From: Chloroflexota bacterium
GTDB lineage: Bacteria; Chloroflexota; Anaerolineae; UBA4142
Assembly (NCBI GenBank): GCA_016219275.1
Contig: JACRBM010000071.1
Location: 1-64,000 of the forward strand
Direction: 5' to 3'
Length of the DNA stretch: 64,000 bases
How positions within the stretch are numbered: position 1 is the stretch's first letter; the number at the start of each line of letters is the position of its first letter. The position numbers were made by a program, and so were the translations under genes. Positions 44,052-53,314 of the stretch are shown one piece after another. Under the pieces are notes generated by a model. The model was not told the DNA's origin. It saw nothing but the letters and a program-made list of their open reading frames with translations, and searched no databases.

Positions 44052-44068
44052 ATTCAACTTTGTTGAAT
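44052..44068. promoter_or_regulatory. Candidate operator for the XRE-cupin regulator
   Basis: ATTCAAC and GTTGAAT form perfect 7-base arms around TTT, 47 bases upstream of the regulator start. Autoregulation is inferred; I found no second copy in front of the binding-protein gene. Confidence 0.5.
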
Positions 44069-44215
44069 CATACACGATAATGGTGGGGGCGTCAAGGGGG
44101 TCTGCAAGTTGAGCTTTTTCAAGGCAGCTTCAATGTTGGGTAGTGTCTCTGTCGTCGTGAGATCGAAACAATCATTGTCAAGCACCCAGGTGCAGATCAA
44201 AGCGCAATTGAGTAA

Positions 44216-44243
44216 TTGATTGTAACGCGATTTGTGGTAGAAT
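44216..44243 (+). promoter_or_regulatory. Promoter of the giant membrane-protein gene
   Basis: TTGATT (44216-44221) and TAGAAT (44238-44243) are 16 bp apart, about 48 bases before the ATG at 44291. Confidence 0.65.
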
Positions 44244-44290
44244 AGTTGTGGTTCTACGTGCGGCGCGTAATCAAATCATTCGAGGATGCG

Positions 44291-47200
44291 ATGCGTTGCG
44301 TTAAATGTGATGAACCGATTTCCCGCGTTGACCAACCTTGTCCCCATTGCCAATTTGTTGGCGATCCCGACCTCGTTCAAGAACTCTCCCACGTTCAGTG
44401 GTTGTTGAGCCAGATTGATGTACTGAATCACAACGGTGTGCGTACCGTGCGCCTCGCCGAGTACTACACTACGCGTCGTCGCGCGCTCGAAACGCAACTC
44501 GGCTTGCGCGCGCCATCGCTCACACTCGACCAATTGCGCGCGATGAACGTATCCCTGGTTCACGCTCGAACGTTGCTCCAAAGAATTCTGGAAACGTGGT
44601 CGGCGGCAAATTGGATTCATCGCGACAACGCGCAACCGATCATCGCCGAACTGCGCCAGCAAATCCGCGATCTAACGCGGCAACTCGACGGCTATCAGAC
44701 GCCCACGTACCCGCTCACAAATTCGGAACGGCTCGTGATCGTCGAGTTTCTACTGAACGCGATGGACTCGCTCGCTGAACGTAACGCGTTTGTTTCGAGT
44801 ACGGCGACCGAGCACGTTCGCACTGCCCTCGCGGTCGAAAAAGAAAACCTCGAGACGAAACTGGGTCGGCGGAAACCACAGCCGATGCCTGCGCCTAAGC
44901 CGCTCGAACAACCTGCCGCACCGCGTGTTGCTGAACTAGTACCAGCCACACCAACACCGCCTGCGCCGCGCGTGCCACCCGCGCCACTGCGCGATCGTTT
45001 TTGGCGCACATTGTTGTCCGAGCGCACGTTGCAGGCGATGCTTTTCCTGGGAATCTTTTTGCTCTTCTCCGCCGCAATCTCATTCGTCTTCTGGGGCTGG
45101 GAAGGTTTTTCCGCGCCACTGCGCGTCGCGATTCCGACCGCGTTTACGTTGCTCTTTCTCGGACTGGGTTGGTACGTTCGGATGCAAACGCGGATGTATC
45201 GTTCCGGCATCGCGCTCACCGCGATCGGCGCGTTGCTCATCCCGATTGATTTCTACACGCTCTATGTCAACTTTCACATTCCGCCCGAACACACGCCGGC
45301 ATTTTGGTTCATTACCTCGCTCGCGTGTCTCGCCGCGTACATCGCGATTACTTTCTCCACCGGCAGCGCGTTCATTGGTTATCTCGTCGGAACGGCGGCG
45401 GGCAGCACGGTCAGCGCACTCGTCGAGATCGCGCATCAGCATTTCGCGCTCGCGCGCGATTGGAACGCCGCGGCGCTTGCGGCATTAGCGGTTGTGTTGA
45501 TGTTGCTCGCGACCGCGTGGACGCGCGCCAAGCCGAATCGGTGGCGCATCCTGGCGGAGCCGTTTCGCAATCTCGCGTTGATTGCCGCCGGTGCGATCAT
45601 GCTGCTGAGTTTTGGTTGGCGCTACATTGATCGTCACACGTTCGACGCGTTGCACGCTTCGATGACGACGAGTTGGTGGCTCGGCGGTTTCTTGTTTGGT
45701 TGGGGCGCGATTCATTATCGCAGTCGGACACTCGGCATTCTCGCCGCGCTCACGTTGCCGGTCGCGACGTTCTTCGCGCAAGCCGCGCTGTTCGATCAAA
45801 CGCGGACGAGTCCGGCGTGGCACGCGTTCGGTTTGGCATGGCTCACGCCGATTTATTTCACGGCGGGCAACCAACTGCTCGCGCGCGCCGACGACACGGT
45901 TTTGCGCGGGCATGGACGCACCGCGACCGGGTGGGGCATCGCGCTCACGGTCGTCGCCGCGCTGTGGTCGCTGACGAATTTGACGAGCAGCGCCGCCGCC
46001 GCGGCAAGCCATGCCGTGTTGTGCGCCGCGATGTTTCTCGCGTTGATGTTGTGGCGACGCACGCGGATTTTGTACGCGGCGTCGTTCTTTGCGCTCACGA
46101 CAAGCGCGTTTGCGATGACCGAGTTGAATTTGTCGCCGCATCAATTCGCGATTGGTTGGTCATCGCTCGCGATTGTCTACCTCGTGGGCGCGGTCGTGAT
46201 CGGTTCGCGCGCGCGCGGCGAATTCAGTTCGCGCGTGACGACAACGTTGGTCAATGCCGGTTTTGTCATCGCCGCGCTCGCGCTCGTCCCACCGTTTCTC
46301 CCGTACGATGGAAACACGCTCGCGTATGCGCTCGGCAATTGGCTGGGTCTCGCGGCATGGTCGGCGCGCTTGGCGCACACCGGGCAACCTGGGTTTGGAC
46401 GCACGCGCTTTCATTGGATGACCGCGTTGCCCTTGCCGGTGTGGATTCTGATTCTGTTTGCGAATCGCGGACCGCTCGGTTACGATGCGCCGCTCGCGTT
46501 GAGCGCGTTGGCGTGGGGCATGGTCGCGCTGAGTTACCGTGTGGCGGCGGGCGGCTCGCCCGCCCGTACGAGCGAGCCGCTCGCACCACTCAAAATTCTT
46601 GTGGCGCGCGGCGACCTGCCCTGGTATCTCGCCGGTCTGTTCGTCAGCGTTCTCGCGCCGATGCTCGCGTTCGTCGTCGCGCGCGGAGGATACACGCCGG
46701 CGTTGTGCATCCTTGCGGCTGGCGCGCTTTATCTCGCCGACGCGATTTCCAAACGGCAACGCTGGGAATTGTTGCCGGGCGCGCTCGTCGCGGCGTGGGG
46801 CTGGGTGTGGTTGCTCGACCACGCGCGTGTGAGTTTCGACGCGGTCACGTTCGCCGTGACGCTGCTCATCGCGCTGTACGTGGGTGCGGGGTTGTGGTAC
46901 GAGCATCGTCGGTCGCGCGTGTTTACACGCGAATTTCTCACGCCGTTGTATTGGGCGAGTCACGCGCTCGCGCTCGTCGTGCTTCTACGCGCGACCAATT
47001 CGCCGCTCGCGCAACTGATTTATCGCGCGGCATGGACGGACGAGATGCGTTTGTGGCAAGCCGCGAGTTTTGTTTTACTCGGCATCGTCTACGCGCTCTA
47101 CGCGTGGAACACATTCCAGGAATACTGGGCGCACGCGGCGGCGTGGTTGTTCATCGCGGGCGGCGGTCTTGTCGCGATCAGTTACAGCACCGGCTCCGGG

Positions 47201-50137
47201 TCGCTTGCCGCGCGCGCGGCGTTGGGCGCGTTGGCATACGTGTTCACCGAGCGCGCGCTGTTTTCGGCACGGCGACGCGCAAACCTGGGTTCGCCCGTGC
47301 GCGCGTACGTTTGGCTCGCGTGGCGATTGTATCGGCGTCCATTGTTGGTCGCGGGCTGGCTCACCTCGGTCGCGGTGATCGGCGTCGCGCTCGGTCGCAA
47401 TTTGATTTTGCTCGGCGGCGGACGCACGCAACAAATCTGGGCAGTCGTCGGACTGACGATGATCGTCGCGCTGTACGCGCTCTCGGCGCGGATGTTTCGG
47501 TTGGCGCGGTTCGTGTGGTTCGCCGCGTTCCTCGCGTTCGTGCCCTGGACGATTCTGACGAACCTGGGTTGGCTCGTCGCCGAGCGACCCAGGACGGCGG
47601 CGTTCGCGATCAGTTGGATGGCGCTTGCGTGGTTGGCGTACCTCATCGGTCTCGTCGTGCGGCGATTCGCGCCGGTCAAAACGATGAATCAAGCAACCCC
47701 TCCCAACCCTCCCCTTAACAAGGGGAGGGCTAGGGTGGGGTACGCGTTGCCGCTGCGCGTGTTCGCACACATCGTCATGCCGTTCGCGTTGTTGTGGGGC
47801 ATCGCGGACGCAAGCACAAGCCGCGTGACATTCATGCTCGCGATTGTGTTGTACGCGCTCGAAGCGATTCGCGAGTTGCGCCAATCGCAACGCACTGCAT
47901 TCTTGTATCCCGCGCTCGGACTCGTGCCGGTGTGGTGTGTGTACTTGTTGAACCTGCTTCCCGGCGCGCGGCATGAACATTTCGGATTGATGCTGTTGAC
48001 ATTTGGCGCACTCGGGTTGCTCGCTGGACAATCGCTCGAACGTGTTGCGTCCCATGTCGAAATTGCGCGACGGTACGGATTGCCGGCGTACCTCACCGGC
48101 TTTGTCGCGGCGATGGTCGGCACGTTGCTCGTCGCGCATGACCCGGTGTTGATGTCGCTCGCGATTTTATACGACGCGTTGTTGATGCTCGTCGCGGCAC
48201 GCTTGTTCAAAAATCCATTGTGGGTGTTTGTCGCGTCCGCACTCGCGCCGTTTTCGTTCTGGCTCGCGTTGAATCAAGCGAACGTGCCAGGCAATCGGCA
48301 TGGCTGGTGGCTCATTGGTCTCGCCGCGATTTATTTGTTGAGCGCGTGGACGTTGCGCCGCGCGCGACTCGCGCCGTACAGTACCGCGCCGCTCATGCTC
48401 GCGTTCGCGTTGCTCGCGTTCGCGTTGCCGCCGTCGAGCCAGGATCGCGTCGGCGCGTTCTGGGGTTATGCGAGCACCGCGATTCTGTACGCGTTGAGTG
48501 CATTATGGTTGCGCCAGCCGTTGTTGTTGACGCCAGCGTGCGCGCTCATCGTCGTGCCGTACGCGGTCGGCTTGCTCGAATCGGCGTTGACGCCAGAGTA
48601 TTACGGTTTGGCGTTCTTCCCCGGCGCGCTCATCACGTTGGCAGTCGGCTGGGTGGTGGATACGCGGCTCGGTACGTGGCGCGATTTCCCCTGGCGCGAG
48701 CCGATACGTTGGGGCGTCGCACTCGCGGAGCGAATATTGAATTGGTGGGCGCTCCCGTTGTACGCGCTCGGCTTTGGATTGATCGCGGCGAGTCCATTCT
48801 TTACTCAGGGCAAGCCAGGTCTCGCCGCGTTGAACTGTTTGCTCGCGATGCCGTTCGGCGCGTGGGCGATTTATCGTTTTCGCTTGCGTGTGTGGTTGAT
48901 CGCGACCGTACTCGCCGGACATTTCGCGGTATTGCTCTATCTCAACGACCTGGGTTGGTCGCGTTACCCGGCAGACCTCGCCGCGCGATTTTTGCCGGTC
49001 ACGGTGCTCACCGCGTTGCTCGCGCTCGTCATCGAACGTCGGCGGAACGAGTCGCCGCCGACGCGCTTTGATGTTTCTGGCGCGGCGTGGTCGCGTCCGT
49101 TGTATTTCATCGCGTTGGTGGATATTTTCGCCGGGCAAACGTTTAGTTCGTACGATGCCAACGCAGGCGCGGTCATCTCGCTCGCGCACGCGATTTTGAT
49201 TGCAATACTCGCATCGTTCTGGGCGTCGCGCAATTTGCCGCACGCCAGCGCGGCGTTGGGCGTGATCGCACTCGTGCAATACATGACGACGCAACCTGGG
49301 ACGATCATCAACGCGCCGACGCCGCTCGCGCAGTTGGCATTGGCGTATGGGTTGCTCGGTTATGGCTTGGCGTTCACGCGCACACGACGCGAAATTCCGG
49401 CGTGGCTTACCATTTGGGAAACGTCATTGCAGTGGTCGGGCATTTTGGTTTCGTACGGCGTCCTCGCGTTCGCCGGAATCCTGGGTATCAATCTCGCACA
49501 GTGGACCGTGCGTGCGATGCTGGGTCTGCCGTTCCGTCAAATCGTGGATGTGCGCGTCGCGCAGATGGCGGTCAACGTGTTGGCGTTGCTGGGCTTGCTC
49601 TACGTAACCGCGGCGTTCAATCATCGGCGATTGCGCGTCGGCTATTTCGCCGTCGCGATGTTGTTGTGCGCGTGGATGCTCCACGCGTTCTACGTGCAAA
49701 TCTGGGATGGGACATCGAACGTGCAGTGGTACGCGCTGCCGGCCGGGATGTATCTGCTCGGCATCGCGTTTCTCGAATGGCAACGCGGCAACCGAAATTT
49801 CGCGCGCTGGTTGGATTACGCGGCGGTCGTGTTGATGATGGGTTCATTGTTTTGGCAGACGTTGTTGTACGGGTGGACGTTTGCGTTGATGCTGGGTGCG
49901 GAAGGATTCGCCGCGTTTTGGTGGGGGAGCGCGCGTCGTCTGCGCCGATTTCTCTACGCGGGCTTGATGGGCATCGTGCTCGCGACCGTCGCGCAGTTGA
50001 TCAACTCGTTGCAATCCGTGAATCAGTGGCTTGTGTTTGGCGGCATTGGATTGGTCGTCGTCATCCTCGCAATTGTGATCGAGCGCAAGATGGAAGACAT
50101 CAAGGCGTGGCGGCAAGTGTTGGAGACGTGGGAGTGA
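44291..50137 (+). CDS. Giant zinc-ribbon polytopic membrane protein (1948 residues)
   Basis: The start at 44291 makes the protein begin MRCVKCDEP, a four-cysteine zinc ribbon (C3, C6, C17, C20). A helical cytoplasmic region (about 30-215) and a Pro/Ala linker (about 220-255) follow. From about residue 265 onward nearly the whole sequence is hydrophobic, with several dozen predicted membrane spans in repeating pairs to the end. The layout resembles DUF2157/DUF2339-type membrane proteins, but I cannot assign it firmly, and the size is exceptional. A palindromic repeat is inserted in frame at 47697-47740. Function unknown. Confidence 0.85.
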   Translation: MRCVKCDEPISRVDQPCPHCQFVGDPDLVQELSHVQWLLSQIDVLNHNGVRTVRLAEYYTTRRRALETQLGLRAPSLTLDQLRAMNVSLVHARTLLQRILETWSAANWIHRDNAQPIIAELRQQIRDLTRQLDGYQTPTYPLTNSERLVIVEFLLNAMDSLAERNAFVSSTATEHVRTALAVEKENLETKLGRRKPQPMPAPKPLEQPAAPRVAELVPATPTPPAPRVPPAPLRDRFWRTLLSERTLQAMLFLGIFLLFSAAISFVFWGWEGFSAPLRVAIPTAFTLLFLGLGWYVRMQTRMYRSGIALTAIGALLIPIDFYTLYVNFHIPPEHTPAFWFITSLACLAAYIAITFSTGSAFIGYLVGTAAGSTVSALVEIAHQHFALARDWNAAALAALAVVLMLLATAWTRAKPNRWRILAEPFRNLALIAAGAIMLLSFGWRYIDRHTFDALHASMTTSWWLGGFLFGWGAIHYRSRTLGILAALTLPVATFFAQAALFDQTRTSPAWHAFGLAWLTPIYFTAGNQLLARADDTVLRGHGRTATGWGIALTVVAALWSLTNLTSSAAAAASHAVLCAAMFLALMLWRRTRILYAASFFALTTSAFAMTELNLSPHQFAIGWSSLAIVYLVGAVVIGSRARGEFSSRVTTTLVNAGFVIAALALVPPFLPYDGNTLAYALGNWLGLAAWSARLAHTGQPGFGRTRFHWMTALPLPVWILILFANRGPLGYDAPLALSALAWGMVALSYRVAAGGSPARTSEPLAPLKILVARGDLPWYLAGLFVSVLAPMLAFVVARGGYTPALCILAAGALYLADAISKRQRWELLPGALVAAWGWVWLLDHARVSFDAVTFAVTLLIALYVGAGLWYEHRRSRVFTREFLTPLYWASHALALVVLLRATNSPLAQLIYRAAWTDEMRLWQAASFVLLGIVYALYAWNTFQEYWAHAAAWLFIAGGGLVAISYSTGSGSLAARAALGALAYVFTERALFSARRRANLGSPVRAYVWLAWRLYRRPLLVAGWLTSVAVIGVALGRNLILLGGGRTQQIWAVVGLTMIVALYALSARMFRLARFVWFAAFLAFVPWTILTNLGWLVAERPRTAAFAISWMALAWLAYLIGLVVRRFAPVKTMNQATPPNPPLNKGRARVGYALPLRVFAHIVMPFALLWGIADASTSRVTFMLAIVLYALEAIRELRQSQRTAFLYPALGLVPVWCVYLLNLLPGARHEHFGLMLLTFGALGLLAGQSLERVASHVEIARRYGLPAYLTGFVAAMVGTLLVAHDPVLMSLAILYDALLMLVAARLFKNPLWVFVASALAPFSFWLALNQANVPGNRHGWWLIGLAAIYLLSAWTLRRARLAPYSTAPLMLAFALLAFALPPSSQDRVGAFWGYASTAILYALSALWLRQPLLLTPACALIVVPYAVGLLESALTPEYYGLAFFPGALITLAVGWVVDTRLGTWRDFPWREPIRWGVALAERILNWWALPLYALGFGLIAASPFFTQGKPGLAALNCLLAMPFGAWAIYRFRLRVWLIATVLAGHFAVLLYLNDLGWSRYPADLAARFLPVTVLTALLALVIERRRNESPPTRFDVSGAAWSRPLYFIALVDIFAGQTFSSYDANAGAVISLAHAILIAILASFWASRNLPHASAALGVIALVQYMTTQPGTIINAPTPLAQLALAYGLLGYGLAFTRTRREIPAWLTIWETSLQWSGILVSYGVLAFAGILGINLAQWTVRAMLGLPFRQIVDVRVAQMAVNVLALLGLLYVTAAFNHRRLRVGYFAVAMLLCAWMLHAFYVQIWDGTSNVQWYALPAGMYLLGIAFLEWQRGNRNFARWLDYAAVVLMMGSLFWQTLLYGWTFALMLGAEGFAAFWWGSARRLRRFLYAGLMGIVLATVAQLINSLQSVNQWLVFGGIGLVVVILAIVIERKMEDIKAWRQVLETWE
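47697..47740. repeat. CCCTCCCC/GGGGAGGG palindrome inside a coding sequence
   Basis: CCTCCCAACCCTCCCCTT and AAGGGGAGGGCTAGGGTGGG face each other around AAC. It is translated in frame as NPPLNKGRARVG within a hydrophilic loop of the giant membrane protein. Confidence 0.8.
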
Positions 50138-50167
50138 AGCGTGAAACATGACGCGTGATGCGTGAGG

Positions 50168-50604
50168 ATGACGATGAAAATCGTGGCTTTCATTTTTGCG
50201 ATATTGCTGATCCATCCCTGTTGTATGTGCGGCTATCTTTCAAGTGGCGCTTGGGAGGATGATCCCGGCAATTAGGAACGCGCGTTTCAGTCCAAGAAAC
50301 CACCGGATGTTCGAGTAGTGCATTCCAAGTACTGGCGTTCACCGCATTGGTCATAGGAGTTCGCCTACTTCTTTGAGGTCAAAGTCAGTGAGCAAATGAA
50401 ACAGGAACTGCTCACACACAACAAAATGATTCGACTTGAAGGCAAAGATACCGCGACAGTGAAAAACAAGATTTACAGTCCGCCTCAATGGTTCCTACCC
50501 AAGCCCATTGAGACTTATGAAGTCTGGGATGACCCCAAAAGTAGTTTTTTGTTTTTGTAGACACAGAAACTGGCAATCTGTTTATGACGGATTATTCCTA
50601 CTGA
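50168..50604 (+). pseudogene. Broken gene for a small exported protein
   Basis: The frame starts MTMKIVAFIFAILLIHPCCMCG, a signal peptide with a possible lipidation cysteine. It meets TAG at 50273, continues open to another TAG near 50360, and then reads EFAYFFEVKVSEQMKQELL to about 50550. There a run of T residues shifts the frame by one, after which VDTETGNLFMTDYSY ends at TGA 50602. Two nonsense changes and one frameshift make it a pseudogene. No family is recognised. Confidence 0.75.
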
Positions 50605-50620
50605 ACCGTGGTGAGTAGCG

Positions 50621-51910
50621 ATGAGATACTTGACTGAGCCAATGCCCAAAAGTTGGAAGACCGCGATTCTCATCGCGGGTCTCGTGTTGTTCGTGCCGGG
50701 CATAATCATCGCGATGCCATACGCGTGCCTGGTGCCCTTGACGATTCTGAGTTCGCGGCATGATGCGCTCACCATCGGTATGACAAGTTTTGCGTTGCTT
50801 GTTCTGACTTTTGGCGCGGGTGGCGTGGTCGTGTTGCACGCGTTGCAATGCTTGCAGGGCAAAGCGTCGCGCCCGTTGCGCTTGCCGCCAGCGTGGATGA
50901 TGGCTGGCATCTTTGGATTGTGCATCTTCGCGGGCATCGTCACGCGAACCAACGAAACGCTCGCCGCGTTTTTCTTTCCGCCGATTCTGTTCATCGCCGC
51001 GGCGATGTCACCGTTGCTGGCGATGGCATGGTTCGCGTACCCGCGCGCGGAGGGACTGACGTTTCGCCGCGCGCTCGTCGCATTCGCTGGCGGCGCAACC
51101 GTGAGTGTGCTCATCGCGCTCGCGCTCGAAATTGTGTTGCCACTCACCGTACTCGCGTTGATCGGGAACCTGAGCAACATCGTGGTCAAGAGCGTGGAGA
51201 ATTTGCTCGCCGATTTAGCCGGGCGACAAATCGCGCGCGCACTCACGACCCCAGGATTTGTGTACGCGTTCATCCAGGTCGCGGTCATCGCGCCGCTTGC
51301 CGAAGAGATCGCCAAGCCCCTCGTGACGTTGCCAATCCTGGGTCGTTTGTCGCGGCGCGATGCGTTTCTCGTCGCGGCGATGGCGGGCGCGGGATTCGCC
51401 ACGTTGGAGAATGTGTTGTACACGAGTTTCGGTGCATATCTCTGGTCGGGCGTGCTCGTCTTGCGCGCGATTGGCGGCGCGCTACATCCGCTCGGCGCGG
51501 GGCTGGTCGGTTTGAGTTGGCGCGATATTCTGAATGGCGAACGCGACGCGTGGCGATATGGTTTCGCGCGGTTCGGCATCGCGGTGGGGATACATGCGTT
51601 GTGGAACGGCGGCACGTTGATCGTCCTCACACTCGCGGGCGCGCAATTCTTTGGCGCGACGCCGCCCAAGCTCGACGTGCTGGGTCTGTCGGCGGCGGGG
51701 ACGACGCTCGCCTTAGTGATCGTGCTGGGACTCGCCGCGTTGTGGATGGGACGCACGGTCGTGCGAGGCACGCGGCTCGCGTTTGAAATCGAATCGGAAG
51801 GCGAAGCGCAATTCGTCGTGTCGGATCGCGCGGTGACGATTTGGGCGTTCGTGTGCCTGGTCGCGATTGTGCCGGTTGGCGTGACCGCGTTGCGCGCGTT
51901 GTTGCGGTGA
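50621..51910 (+). CDS. PrsW-like intramembrane protease family protein
   Basis: The 429-residue protein has about ten membrane spans. Conserved blocks of the PrsW/CPBP-like superfamily are visible: LAEEIAKPL (glutamates about 229-230), GFATLENVLYTS, ALHPLGAGLVG, and VGIHALWNGG. In PrsW the paired glutamates and histidines form a membrane metalloprotease site that cuts an anti-sigma factor. The target here is unknown and no anti-sigma gene is adjacent. Confidence 0.88.
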   Translation: MRYLTEPMPKSWKTAILIAGLVLFVPGIIIAMPYACLVPLTILSSRHDALTIGMTSFALLVLTFGAGGVVVLHALQCLQGKASRPLRLPPAWMMAGIFGLCIFAGIVTRTNETLAAFFFPPILFIAAAMSPLLAMAWFAYPRAEGLTFRRALVAFAGGATVSVLIALALEIVLPLTVLALIGNLSNIVVKSVENLLADLAGRQIARALTTPGFVYAFIQVAVIAPLAEEIAKPLVTLPILGRLSRRDAFLVAAMAGAGFATLENVLYTSFGAYLWSGVLVLRAIGGALHPLGAGLVGLSWRDILNGERDAWRYGFARFGIAVGIHALWNGGTLIVLTLAGAQFFGATPPKLDVLGLSAAGTTLALVIVLGLAALWMGRTVVRGTRLAFEIESEGEAQFVVSDRAVTIWAFVCLVAIVPVGVTALRALLR

Positions 51911-51916
51911 CACGAA

Positions 51917-52072
51917 GGAGAACGCTACGGCGAGCGTTCCCTACATTTCTCTCACGAAGAACACGAATTTTTTGATGCTGTAGCACGCTGACCGATAGTC
52001 AACCACAGATTTCACAGATTGCACAGATTTTGTTTTTTTCATCAGTGAAATCAGTGTAATCTGTGCTTGATG
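51917..52072. repeat. Two intergenic inverted repeats
   Basis: GGAACGCT-type bases around 51920-51945 form a short hairpin (GAACGCTACGGCGAGCGTTC). At 51999-52070, CACAGATTT, CACAGATTG and CACAGATTT units are followed by an inverted ATCAGTG and AATCTGTG segment. Confidence 0.7.
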
Positions 52073-52117
52073 AATTCGATGTGACCTTGGTGTCCTTCGT
52101 GGGCAAAAAATTGGGTT

Positions 52118-52678
52118 ATGAAAAATAGATTGATGAGAATTTTTTTCAATCGCTTGAATGTTTGGATCGCGACAATTCTCATTGTCGCGAATGCGTACGC
52201 GTGGGCGAACGTACTGCTCGCGACGGCTGCGCCGTACGTCGTCGCGCCGATTCGCGATCCTGAAGTCGTCGCGTTGCTCGAGTACATCCAAGCGGGCACT
52301 CATTCCGGCGAAACCTGGCAAATTACATTGACCGAGTTGGAAGCGGAACAAACGATTACCTGGTATCTGCAACGCTATCCACAAATTCCGTTCGCGCATC
52401 CACGCGTCAAGCTCACGCCCGATTACGTCAGCGGCGAAGGCGACGCGACGATTGCCGGGTTGCGCGTGCATGTCGGCGGCAAAGCGCGCATCACGCTCGC
52501 GAACGGCTTGCCGGTTGTGCAGATTGTGGATTTGAGTTTGCCACTCCCCGCGCCGATTCGCCGCGCGCTCGATGATGAAATTCAATCGCAGTTGCGTCGC
52601 GCAGACGCGTTGCCAGTGCGCTTCACATCCGCAGAGTGGGGCAACGGCATCGTCGTCGTGCGCGGGGTGATTCGATAG
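52118..52678 (+). CDS. Uncharacterised exported or membrane-anchored protein
   Basis: The product has 186 residues, with one N-terminal hydrophobic segment (about 15-35, VWIATILIVANAYAWANVLL) and then a soluble domain of alternating beta strands. These include a VKLTPDYVSGEGDATIAGLRV hairpin and a final FTSAEWGNGIVVVRG. The pattern loosely recalls lipid-binding DUF2993-type proteins, but I do not claim the family. An alternative start is the ATG at 52133. Confidence 0.6.
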   Translation: MKNRLMRIFFNRLNVWIATILIVANAYAWANVLLATAAPYVVAPIRDPEVVALLEYIQAGTHSGETWQITLTELEAEQTITWYLQRYPQIPFAHPRVKLTPDYVSGEGDATIAGLRVHVGGKARITLANGLPVVQIVDLSLPLPAPIRRALDDEIQSQLRRADALPVRFTSAEWGNGIVVVRGVIR

Positions 52679-52718
52679 TGCGTGTCCAACGAAATTGTCG
52701 CGCAAAAAGCATAAACCA

Positions 52719-52790
52719 TTGGGACGCGGATAAACGCGGATGAACGCGGATAATTATCTTATCCGCAAGAATCCGCGAAAACCCGCGTTC
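52719..52790. repeat. GGGACGCGGAT dispersed repeat
   Basis: GGGACGCGGATAAAC, GCGGATGAAC and GCGGATAAT units are followed by inverted ATCCGC and CCCGCGTT segments. Copies also lie at 10506-10540 and 17027-17086. The rest of 52679-53105 shows no convincing gene. Confidence 0.8.
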
Positions 52791-53105
52791 TAAACGACAG
52801 TGTAACATGGCGACCGACCAGCCAACGGCTCACGCGGGGCAATTTCAATTGCCATTTTACCGGCGGGCATGCTACAGTCTCTTCTAAACTGTCTTTTTTG
52901 CTCAACTTGTTAGAGTATGCGCGGTGCGTTGGATTGGAAACACATGCATCTTTTTTGTCTCGCTCTCCGGAATGCTAGTCGTATTGCCTCATCCTTGGTC
53001 CTCTCAAGTTTTCTTCATAAAACCGGAAGCCAATTTCAAAAAAAAAGATGTTCTCTTCAACACCACGCGGTTATTCTACCTGCGAAAGCTGAAGACGGCT
53101 TTCGG

Positions 53106-53306
53106 ATGGAGTACTCCCAGAAACAAGTTTCGTGGTTCGCTGAACTAAAACCAAGCGAATCACCACAACAAAAGAGGAGAAAACAATTGAAGACCCTAGT
53201 CGTGTGTCTAGTCGTCGCGTTGTTGCTCGTCGGCGTCATGGCGACCGTGCTCCCTTCGTTGACGACATCGAGCAACGCGAGTGATCACGCCGCGCCGGCG
53301 TTTTAG
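53106..53306 (+). CDS. Possible small single-span membrane protein
   Basis: The frame starting at the ATG at 53106 encodes 66 residues with a charged N-terminal half (LKPSESPQQKRRKQLK) and a membrane span (VVCLVVALLLVGVMATVL). The same frame stays open upstream to 52917, but that part looks random. No clear ribosome-binding site is present. It lies at the edge of an insertion-sequence remnant and may be a fragment. Confidence 0.35.
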   Translation: MEYSQKQVSWFAELKPSESPQQKRRKQLKTLVVCLVVALLLVGVMATVLPSLTTSSNASDHAAPAF

Positions 53307-53314
53307 ATCAGTGA

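Noticed and set aside
50515-51771. Minus-strand open frame of about 418 codons opposite the PrsW-like gene
   Set aside because: The plus-strand protein has clear membrane spans and protease motifs; the reverse frame has none.
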